Below, piece after piece: positions 1 through 4,544 of a stretch of 7,361 nt of DNA. This stretch comes from Pseudomonadota bacterium (GTDB taxonomy: Bacteria > Pseudomonadota > Alphaproteobacteria > Rhizobiales > Xanthobacteraceae). Below the pieces are notes generated by a model, which saw only the letters and a program-made list of their open reading frames with translations, was not told the DNA's origin and did no database searches. The position numbers and the translations under genes are program-made. Position 1 is the stretch's first letter. Each line of letters begins with the position of its first letter. The stretch lies in contig JAEZEY010000030.1 in assembly GCA_023432845.1 (NCBI GenBank), forward strand, positions 1 to 7,361. The letters are read 5' to 3'.

Positions 1-1392
1 GGCTTTGCCCTTGGCGTCCCAGAACGCGGGATCTTCGGGCTTCCACTCGGTGATGACGCCGGCCAGTGCGCCGAGGTGCTTCTCCTCGTGGATCGGCACC
101 ATTTCCGGGAACTGCGGCAGCTTCGCCAGGCCGGGTGCCAGCGCCTCGCGTTCCATGCGCTGGATGGCGAGATGCATCCAGATCAGCGAGCCGGCGGCAA
201 TCAGGAACAGCAGCATGAAGCAGCTGGTCCAGATGCCGGTGAGATCGTTGAGCACGCCGAAGGCGATCGGCAGCACGAAGCCGCCGAGGCCGCCGATCAT
301 GCCGACGAGCCCACCGACCGCGCCGACATTCTTCGGGTAGTAGACCGGGATGTGCTTGTAGACGGCTGCCTTGCCGAGGCTCATGAAGAAGCCGAGGACG
401 AAGATGAGGGCGGTGAAGGTGACGACGCCCGTCGCCATGTGGAAGGTGATCGGGCCCTTGATGCCTTGGACGGTGTAAGTCGTGGGCGGATAGGCGAGAA
501 TGAAGGTGATCAGCACCGAAACGCCAAACATCCAGTACATGACACGGCGCGCGCCGTATCGATCGGAGAGAACGCCGCCGTAGATGCGGAACAGGCTAGC
601 CGGCACCGAATAGGCCGCGCCGATCATACCGGCGGTAGTGATGTCCAGCCCGTAGACTCCGATCAGATAACGCGGCAGCCACAGGGCGAGAGCGACGAAG
701 GCGCCGAAGGCGAAGAAGTAATAGAGAGAGAAACGCCAGACCTGGACGTTCTTGAGGGCATCGAACTCGAGCCAGGCGCTGCGCGGCCGCTCACCCTTGG
801 CGCGGCGCTCTTGGATCACCGGGTCTTCCTTGGTCGTGAACCAGAAGACGATGCCCATGACGGCGATGGCGACGGCCCAGACCTGGGCGGTGGCCTGCCA
901 GCCGTAGGCGACCATGATGAAAGGGGCGATGAACTTGGTCACCGCGGCGCCGACATTGCCGGCGCCGAAAATGCCGAGCGCCGTGCCCTGCTTCTCAGCC
1001 GGATACCAGCGCGAAACATAGGCGATGCCAACGGCAAAGGAGCCGCCGGCGATGCCGACGCCGAGCGCCGCGATCAGAACCTGGGTGTATGTGGTGGCGT
1101 AAGCGAGCAGGAAGGTGGCCACCGCCGCCGACAGCATAACAACCGTATAGATTCGGCGTCCGCCATATTGGTCGGTCCAGATACCGAGGAAGATGCGGAT
1201 CAGCGACCCGGTGAGGATCGGCGTGCCGACCAGAAGGCCGAACTGGGTTTCATTGAGATTGAGCTGCTGCTTAATCTGGACGCCGATGATGGCGAAGATG
1301 GTCCAGACCGCGAAGCACACCGTGAAGGCAATGGTCGACATCCACAAGGCCTGACTCTGGCCTGGTGTGGCTTTCGCAATGTCCGTCGGCAT
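1..1392 (-). CDS. narK: Nitrate/nitrite MFS transporter, NarK1 domain entering a NarK2 domain (3' partial)
   Basis: An inner-membrane major facilitator that moves nitrate into, or exchanges nitrate for nitrite across, the membrane for nitrate respiration. The minus-strand frame is open for 464 codons from the ATG at 1392 and leaves the window without a stop. Twelve hydrophobic segments fit an MFS fold. NarK-family marks are Arg66 in TM2 (context SLIRIFLG) followed by the MFS loop DQYGGRR, Arg269 in TM8 (SLFRIYGG) followed by SDRYGARR, and glycine-rich stretches GAGNVGAAV and NVGAVGGLVG. The two arginines correspond to the nitrate-binding arginines of E. coli NarK. The first domain ends near residue 440. 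Residues 446-463 (VITEWKPEDPAFWDAKGK) closely resemble the extreme N-terminus of E. coli NarK, so a second NarK2-type domain probably follows, as in the Paracoccus NarK fusion of about 900 residues. The start is supported by a GGAG ribosome site about 7 nt upstream. Narrow alternative: a single-domain NarK with a long tail. Confidence 0.93.
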   Translation of the reverse strand, partial: MPTDIAKATPGQSQALWMSTIAFTVCFAVWTIFAIIGVQIKQQLNLNETQFGLLVGTPILTGSLIRIFLGIWTDQYGGRRIYTVVMLSAAVATFLLAYATTYTQVLIAALGVGIAGGSFAVGIAYVSRWYPAEKQGTALGIFGAGNVGAAVTKFIAPFIMVAYGWQATAQVWAVAIAVMGIVFWFTTKEDPVIQERRAKGERPRSAWLEFDALKNVQVWRFSLYYFFAFGAFVALALWLPRYLIGVYGLDITTAGMIGAAYSVPASLFRIYGGVLSDRYGARRVMYWMFGVSVLITFILAYPPTTYTVQGIKGPITFHMATGVVTFTALIFVLGFFMSLGKAAVYKHIPVYYPKNVGAVGGLVGMIGGLGGFVLPIAFGVLNDLTGIWTSCFMLLFLIAAGSLIWMHLAIQRMEREALAPGLAKLPQFPEMVPIHEEKHLGALAGVITEWKPEDPAFWDAKGKA

Positions 1393-1454
1393 GACGATCT
1401 CCGTGCGCGAATGAAATCTCGCAAGCAGGAAGCCTCACCAGGGACGATGATACT

Positions 1455-1468
1455 TTGAGGTTGATCAA
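1455..1468 (-). promoter_or_regulatory. FNR/NarR-type box upstream of narK (9 of 10 consensus bases)
   Basis: Read on the minus strand this is TTGAT-CAAC-CTCAA, one base away from the FNR-family consensus TTGAT-N4-ATCAA. Its centre is about 70 bp from the narK start codon. A class II activator site at -41.5 would put the transcript start near 1420, leaving a leader of about 28 nt. However, no good -10 hexamer is visible there. The best -10 match (TATCAT, minus strand, 1452 to 1447) lies only 2 bp downstream of the box and would place the site between -35 and -10, a repressing position. The site is seen in the sequence. The direction of control is inference. Confidence 0.55.
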
Positions 1469-1484
1469 CTCGATCTGTAATAGT

Positions 1485-1496
1485 GTGGAATTCCAC
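1485..1496. repeat. Perfect 12-bp palindrome in the divergent promoter region
   Basis: GTGGAATTCCAC is fully self-complementary and lies between the two FNR-type boxes. Its centre is about 98 bp from the narK start. It does not match the FNR-family consensus. It could be the operator of another dimeric regulator or chance. Low certainty of function; the symmetry itself is exact. Confidence 0.3.
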
Positions 1497-1528
1497 CAGT
1501 ATTGCCCGGAGGAAACAAGTCGTTTGAC

Positions 1529-1542
1529 ATAGTTTGGACTAT
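1529..1542. repeat. 14-bp dyad (5-4-5) next to the perfect FNR-type box
   Basis: ATAGT-TTGG-ACTAT is an inverted repeat with the same 5-4-5 geometry as Crp/Fnr-family operators, but it lacks the TTG...CAA core. Its centre lies 17 bp from the centre of the neighbouring palindromic box, and the two elements share base 1542. A TTGACA hexamer (1524-1529) ends at its left edge. It may be a second operator or a promoter part. No function is assigned. Confidence 0.3.
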
Positions 1543-1563
1543 TACTTGATACTCATCAAGTAA
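1542..1563. promoter_or_regulatory. Perfect FNR/NarR-type box inside a 22-bp palindrome
   Basis: The core at 1546-1559 is TTGAT-ACTC-ATCAA, a full match to the FNR-family consensus. The symmetry extends to 9-bp arms, TTACTTGAT and ATCAAGTAA, around the 4-bp spacer. The centre is 85 bp upstream of the regulator start at 1638. A class II position (-41.5) would put its transcript start near 1594 with a leader of about 44 nt. The core also overlaps the place where the -10 of a promoter built on TTGACA (1524-1529) would fall, so autorepression is an alternative. Likely bound by the FNR-family protein encoded next to it and/or by a genome-wide FnrN/FixK. Confidence 0.75.
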
Positions 1564-1623
1564 CGCCATTTCGCAAGTGCACATTTGTACCTGTGATGCA
1601 TCATGCGACGCGGGTGATGACTC

Positions 1624-1630
1624 GGGGGGA
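1624..1630 (+). promoter_or_regulatory. Ribosome binding site fixing the regulator start at 1638
   Basis: A GGGGGGA run ends 7 nt before the ATG at 1638. The frame is open further upstream to a GTG at 1593, but the 15 extra residues would not resemble family N-termini and no comparable ribosome site precedes the GTG. This decides the start codon in favour of 1638. Confidence 0.7.
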
Positions 1631-1637
1631 ATTAAAA

Positions 1638-2330
1638 ATGTCAGTACGGCCGTCCGACGTTCAATCGATTCGGGTCCTGCCGCTGTTCCAGCAGATGTCG
1701 GAGCAGGCCTTCGCCGAGTTGATGTCGAAGTCGATGCTGCAGCGCTTCCCAGCGCGCGCCGAGCTCACCAGGGAAGGCGAACTGCCTGACTTTCTCTACA
1801 TTGTCGTCGACGGTGCGGTTGATCTGTATGCGACCCGCGACGCCGAAGAGACGACGATCGATATACTTTATCCGCCATCGAGCTTCATTCTGGCGGCCGT
1901 CATGCGCGACGAGCCCTACCTTAAATCGGCGCGGACGCTGTTGCCGTCGCAGATCCTGATGATCCCGTCGCAAGTCGTGCGCGACGCCTTCGGTCGCGAT
2001 CCGGCCTTCGCGCGCGGCATCATCGACGAAATGGCGGCGCGCTATCGCGCCGTGACGCGGGTGCTCAAGAACGACCGTATGCGTTCTTCCACCGAGCGGC
2101 TGGCCAACTGGCTGCTCGGCATGGCGCGGCGGACAGGCAGCAACGAGTTCGAATTGCCACTCGAGAAACGAAAGCTCGCATCGTTCCTCGGCATGACGCC
2201 GGAAAGCTATTCGCGCAGCATCGCCGCGCTGGAAAAGCACGGCGTGCGCAGCCACGGGCCGCTGATCACCATCAGCGATCCGGCAGGCCTGGCCGAATTT
2301 GCCAAGCCGTCGGCGATCGAAGCCGACTGA
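1638..2330 (+). CDS. Crp/Fnr-family transcriptional regulator, NarR/NnrR/DNR type (no Fe-S cysteines)
   Basis: A cytoplasmic DNA-binding regulator of 230 residues, the usual size for the family. An N-terminal cyclic-nucleotide-binding-type beta-roll (about residues 10-130, including FILAAV at 83-88 and a PYLKSART stretch typical of denitrification regulators) is followed by a dimer helix and a C-terminal winged helix-turn-helix (about 170-225). In the recognition helix, Glu189, Ser192 and Arg193 (TPESYSR) are the E..SR residues that read TTGA half-sites in FNR, which fits the boxes found beside the gene. The protein contains no cysteine at all, so it cannot carry the oxygen-sensing [4Fe-4S] cluster of FNR. 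It belongs instead with NarR (nitrite/nitrate), NnrR or DNR (NO through haem). Its position divergent to narK favours NarR, and the neighbouring nnrS favours NnrR, so no gene symbol is given. The gene has its own promoter region with a perfect box and may be autoregulated. Confidence 0.88.
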   Translation: MSVRPSDVQSIRVLPLFQQMSEQAFAELMSKSMLQRFPARAELTREGELPDFLYIVVDGAVDLYATRDAEETTIDILYPPSSFILAAVMRDEPYLKSARTLLPSQILMIPSQVVRDAFGRDPAFARGIIDEMAARYRAVTRVLKNDRMRSSTERLANWLLGMARRTGSNEFELPLEKRKLASFLGMTPESYSRSIAALEKHGVRSHGPLITISDPAGLAEFAKPSAIEAD

Positions 2331-2382
2331 CGAGCAATTGCTGCAGCGGCAGGGCAGGGTTGCGGCTTGCGGCCGGCCTGGT

Positions 2383-2396
2383 CTGATATAGATCAA
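2383..2396 (+). promoter_or_regulatory. FNR/NnrR-type box upstream of nnrS (9 of 10 consensus bases)
   Basis: CTGAT-ATAG-ATCAA differs from TTGAT-N4-ATCAA only in its first base. Its centre is 65 bp before the nnrS ATG. An activator position of -41.5 would place the transcript start near 2431. No strong -10 is visible, which is common for GC-rich alphaproteobacterial activated promoters. The box suggests that nnrS is transcribed on its own rather than only by read-through from the regulator gene. Confidence 0.6.
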
Positions 2397-2454
2397 CATC
2401 ATACCGGACCGCTGCCGTCACGGTGCCCGCATTACAAAAGCCGGGATTCTCATA

Positions 2455-3681
2455 ATGTCCAATGCCGCAAGTTCGAACGCCGCAAGCCCCAATGTCGCCT
2501 TGGAGCGGCGCCGCCGCTATGCCGGCCCGGCCTTGTTCTCCTACGGGTTCCGGGTCTTCTTTCTGAGCGCATCGCTGTGGGCTGCGCTCGGCATTCTGAT
2601 ATGGCTGCCGACCTATCTCGGCTGGCTCCCGTTTGCGACTGCGTTCGATCCGCTGGACTGGCACATCCATGAAATGGTCTTCGGCTATGCAGCGGCCGCG
2701 ATCGCCGGTTTCCTGCTGACCGCAATTCCGAACTGGACCGGCCGGTTGCCGGTGAATGGCTGGCCGCTTGCCGGTCTCGCAGGCTTGTGGCTCGCCGGCC
2801 GTATCGCGGTGCTCGCGTCATCGAGCCTCGGCCCGCTCGTGACCGCAGTGATCGATCTCGCGTTCCTGGCGACTTTGGCTTTCGTTTGCGCCCGCGAAAT
2901 CATCGCCGGCAAGAACTGGCGGAACCTGCGCGTGCTTGGCGTCGTCGCAACGCTGGCGCTGGCGAACGCGTTCTTCCATTTCGAGGCCTACAGTGCCGGA
3001 ACTGCCGATTACAGCCGGCGTCTGGCGATCGCGGCCGTGATCGTGCTGATTGCCCTCGTCGGCGGCCGCATCGTGCCGAGCTTCACCAACAACTGGCTGG
3101 CGCGGAACAATCCCGGTCGCATGCCGGTGCCGTTCTCGCGCTATGATGGCGCAACGTTGGCAATCTCGGTGCTGTCGCTGGCGGCATGGACCGTCGCCCC
3201 TACCGAACCGATGGTGGGCGTGGCGCTGCTGATTGCAGGGGCGATGCAGACGGTGCGGCTGGCGCGCTGGGCCGGTGATCGCACATTCGCTGACCGGCTG
3301 GTCCTGGTGCTGCACGTTGCCTATGCCTTCGTGCCGCTTGGCTTCATCCTGACCGGCTTGGCTGTCGTGGCCGACCTGCCGGCCAGCGCCGGCCTCCACG
3401 CCTGGGGAGCGGGGGCCATCGGTCTCATGACCCTGGCGGTGATGACGCGCGCGTCGCTCGGTCACACCGGCCACGCCCTGCGCGCCGGCCCGGCGACGCA
3501 GGCGATCTACGGTCTGGTGTTCGCCGGCGCGGTGCTGCGCGTCTGCGCGGCACTGATCGGCGATATCCCGGTTCTCGAGGTTGCCGGGCTGCTGTGGATC
3601 GCCGGCTTTGCACTGTTTGCCGCATCGTACGGCCCGCTCCTGGTGCGCCAGCGTCCGGCCTGGGCCGAGGCTCGCTGCTGA
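2455..3681 (+). CDS. nnrS: NnrS family membrane protein (nitric oxide-associated)
   Basis: A polytopic inner-membrane protein of 408 residues with about twelve hydrophobic segments, the usual NnrS size. In Rhodobacter NnrS is a haem- and copper-containing membrane protein. In several bacteria it is expressed with denitrification genes and relieves nitric oxide stress, but its exact reaction is not settled. Family blocks seen here are LFSYGFRVFFL (27-37), WHIHEM (69-74) followed by FGYAAAAIAGFLLTAIPNWTG, GGRIVPSFTNNWL (203-215) and MTRASLGHTGH (330-340). Histidines 70, 72, 337 and 340 are candidate metal ligands. The short polar, Ala/Ser/Asn-rich N-terminus (1-16) is variable in the family. 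A GGGA ribosome site lies 8 nt before the ATG. The gene sits 124 bp downstream of the regulator on the same strand with its own FNR-type box. No nitrite or NO reductase gene is in the window. Confidence 0.92.
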   Translation: MSNAASSNAASPNVALERRRRYAGPALFSYGFRVFFLSASLWAALGILIWLPTYLGWLPFATAFDPLDWHIHEMVFGYAAAAIAGFLLTAIPNWTGRLPVNGWPLAGLAGLWLAGRIAVLASSSLGPLVTAVIDLAFLATLAFVCAREIIAGKNWRNLRVLGVVATLALANAFFHFEAYSAGTADYSRRLAIAAVIVLIALVGGRIVPSFTNNWLARNNPGRMPVPFSRYDGATLAISVLSLAAWTVAPTEPMVGVALLIAGAMQTVRLARWAGDRTFADRLVLVLHVAYAFVPLGFILTGLAVVADLPASAGLHAWGAGAIGLMTLAVMTRASLGHTGHALRAGPATQAIYGLVFAGAVLRVCAALIGDIPVLEVAGLLWIAGFALFAASYGPLLVRQRPAWAEARC

Positions 3682-3733
3682 CCGAAAGCGGTTGACTATC
3701 AATATGTTGAAGAAACCGGCCGCGCGCGTCGGG

Positions 3734-3762
3734 TTGACAGCGCACGACCGATACGGTTCATC
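3734..3762 (+). promoter_or_regulatory. Candidate promoter of tRNA-Gly
   Basis: A perfect TTGACA -35 hexamer (3734-3739) lies 36 bp before the tRNA. At a 17-bp spacing the -10 would be TTCATC (3757-3762), a weak match. Transcription would start near 3769, a few bases before the mature 5' end. A strong -35 with a poor -10 is common in alphaproteobacterial stable-RNA promoters. The -10 choice is uncertain. Confidence 0.45.
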
Positions 3763-3775
3763 TGTCCGCCTCGGC

Positions 3776-3849
3776 GCGGGTGTAGCTCAATGGTAGAGCA
3801 GCAGCCTTCCAAGCTGAATACGAGGGTTCGATTCCCTTCACCCGCTCCA
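3776..3849 (+). tRNA. tRNA-Gly, anticodon UCC
   Basis: A complete cloverleaf with encoded CCA (3847-3849). The acceptor stem GCGGGTG (3776-3782) pairs with CACCCGC (3839-3845), and U is the discriminator. The D-arm is GCTC/GAGC with loop AATGGTA. The anticodon loop is CTTCCAA with anticodon UCC at 3808-3810, reading GGA and, by wobble, GGG. The T-arm is GAGGG/CCCTT with loop TTCGATT. The top pair of the anticodon stem (G3801/A3817) is mismatched. From memory this mismatch is shared by alphaproteobacterial tRNA-Gly(UCC), so it is not read as decay. The gene stands alone, and no U-rich terminator is evident after it. The downstream sequence is pseudogene debris, consistent with this tRNA having been an insertion point. 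Confidence 0.97.
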
Positions 3850-3865
3850 GCCGCTCCCCCGGTCC

Positions 3866-3915
3866 TCAACTCGGCTTGATGCCGGCCGCCTTGATCACGG
3901 CGGCCCATTTGTGCT
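3866..3915 (-). pseudogene. 3' remnant of a TctC/Bug-type solute receptor gene
   Basis: On the minus strand, the last 16 or so codons before a TGA at 3868-3866 read HKWAAVIKAAGIKPS. This is the characteristic C-terminal end (KWA.VIK.AGIKP) of Bug/TctC extracytoplasmic receptors of tripartite tricarboxylate transporters, proteins that are normally about 320 residues long. Upstream of roughly 3915 the similarity stops and the sequence becomes a DUF1214-type fragment on the other strand. Nearly the whole receptor gene is therefore missing. It lies 17 bp after the tRNA. The match is short and rests on recognition of the family ending, hence moderate confidence. Confidence 0.5.
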
Positions 3916-4293
3916 GCGCCGGACGACCTGCAGCGCGCGCTCACGGATGTCTACACGGAGTTGCGCGATGTGCCTGAGGCGTCCGATCTCGGCGGTGGCT
4001 GGGTCACGGCGATAAAGGTGCGCACCCGCTTCGGCGACGAACTCCTCACGCGCGCCCGCGTCGCCCGCAACTGGATCGGCACGCTCGGCGTCGAGCCGAT
4101 GTGCATCATGGCGGAGGTCGATGCCGATTGCGGCCTGACCGTCGTCATCCAGCCCGACGATCCCGGGCCCGGCGTCAACTGGCTGCCGGCGCTGGCCGAT
4201 GACGGCTTCTATTTGACCCTGCGCCTGTATCAGCCGCATCGCACCCATCTCGAGGGGGCATTCGTCTATCCGAGGGTCGAACGGCTGGCATAG
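3916..4293 (+). pseudogene. Truncated DUF1254/DUF1214-type protein with a likely internal deletion
   Basis: The frame is open from just after a TGA at 3892-3894 to TAG at 4291-4293, about 125 recognisable residues. The second half has the DUF1214 C-terminal pattern: LTVVIQPDDPGPG, NWLPA, GFYLTLRLYQP, then LEG..VYP.VERL. The first half (GWVTAIKVRTRFGDELLTRARVARNWIGTLGVE) resembles the beginning of that domain. Between them (near 4120-4131) the domain jumps directly from AEVDAD to the late LTVVIQ strand. The usual middle, with the FPPG.LP..DAFWS block and the N..IGDR block, is absent. Roughly 55-65 residues appear to have been lost in frame, perhaps by recombination at a GATGCCGAT-type repeat. 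The whole DUF1254 half and any signal peptide are also missing, and no ribosome site precedes a plausible start. It is read as a decaying fragment. The function of intact family members is not well defined. Confidence 0.6.
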
Positions 4294-4333
4294 AGAGACG
4301 ATCCTGGGCGCCGGTGCCCGATATCGACAAAAA

Positions 4334-4347
4334 GTGATGGTTATCAA
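4334..4347 (+). promoter_or_regulatory. Possible FNR-type box (9 of 10) upstream of the binding-protein gene
   Basis: GTGAT-GGTT-ATCAA differs from the consensus only in the first base. A GATAAT hexamer (4373-4378) lies 25 bp after it, close to but about 3 bp beyond the ideal class II distance. If real, it would give the binding-protein gene a leader of about 160 nt. A rough equal-base estimate gives about 0.2 such 9-of-10 matches per window by chance, so this isolated site could be fortuitous. Confidence 0.25.
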
Positions 4348-4359
4348 AACCGGCCCGCG

Positions 4360-4431
4360 GTGCGTGTCGTTCGATAATAAACAACAGTCTTTCAAGCTGA
4401 TACGAAGGTTCGGCTCAGTTAACCCGCTCCG
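4360..4431 (+). pseudogene. Decayed copy of tRNA-Gly(UCC)
   Basis: Aligned by eye with the intact tRNA at 3776-3849, about 54 of 74 columns are identical, with 18 substitutions and two single-base gaps. The 3' part (4385-4430, against 3802-3848) is clearest, with exact runs CAAGCTGA, GGTTCG and ACCCGCTCC. The 5' part is weaker (16 of 26). Nine of the 18 changes are G/C-to-A/T transitions, as expected of unselected DNA. The anticodon position now reads TTC. The T-stem (GAAGG against CAGTT), the T-loop (TTCGGCT, conserved A58 lost) and two or more acceptor pairs are broken, so it should not work as a tRNA. With the intact tRNA it brackets about 510 bp of pseudogene debris. Confidence 0.75.
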
Positions 4432-4544
4432 TCTCGTGCAGTGTTCAATAAACTACATTGCTATTTTGATTAAGGGGCCGTTCCGGGGGCCGGAATTACC
4501 ATGCCACCGGTGTAGAAACGCGCCGTCCCCCAGGGAGATTGATA

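Noticed and set aside
76..1458. A 460-codon plus-strand open frame opposite narK
   Set aside because: It is the exact antisense of a clear NarK protein. Its translation is an unnatural run of Asp, Glu, Arg, His and Gly without hydrophobic structure, a typical shadow frame in GC-rich DNA.
1593..1637. An upstream GTG start that would lengthen the regulator by 15 residues
   Set aside because: The ATG at 1638 has a strong ribosome site and gives the normal family length. The extension would also overlap the expected transcript start near 1594.
3681..3692. ACCG-AAAG-CGGT hairpin as an nnrS terminator
   Set aside because: Only four base pairs and no T-run; too weak to support a terminator.
3692..3702. 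TTGA-CTA-TCAA as a further FNR-type box near the tRNA
   Set aside because: The spacing between TTGA and TCAA is 3 bases instead of 6, so the half-sites would not lie on the right helix face.
3961..4293. A 110-codon gene starting with TTG at 3961
   Set aside because: Family similarity starts upstream of this codon, there is no ribosome site, and the domain lacks its middle. It was treated as part of a pseudogene.
3895..4395. A 166-codon minus-strand open frame across the scar region
   Set aside because: The plus strand carries recognisable DUF1214 motifs here. The minus-strand translation has no family features and runs into the decayed tRNA copy.
4439..4478. AT-rich patch as a sigma-70 promoter for the binding-protein gene
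   Set aside because: No -35/-10 pair with acceptable spacing and match was found. The best combinations match only a few consensus bases, so no promoter is claimed there.
4501..4515. A tiny upstream frame (ATG CCA CCG GTG TAG) in the leader of the binding-protein gene, considered as a Pro-Pro attenuator
   Set aside because: It has no well-placed ribosome site, and no mutually exclusive hairpins are evident around it. Four-codon frames are expected by chance.
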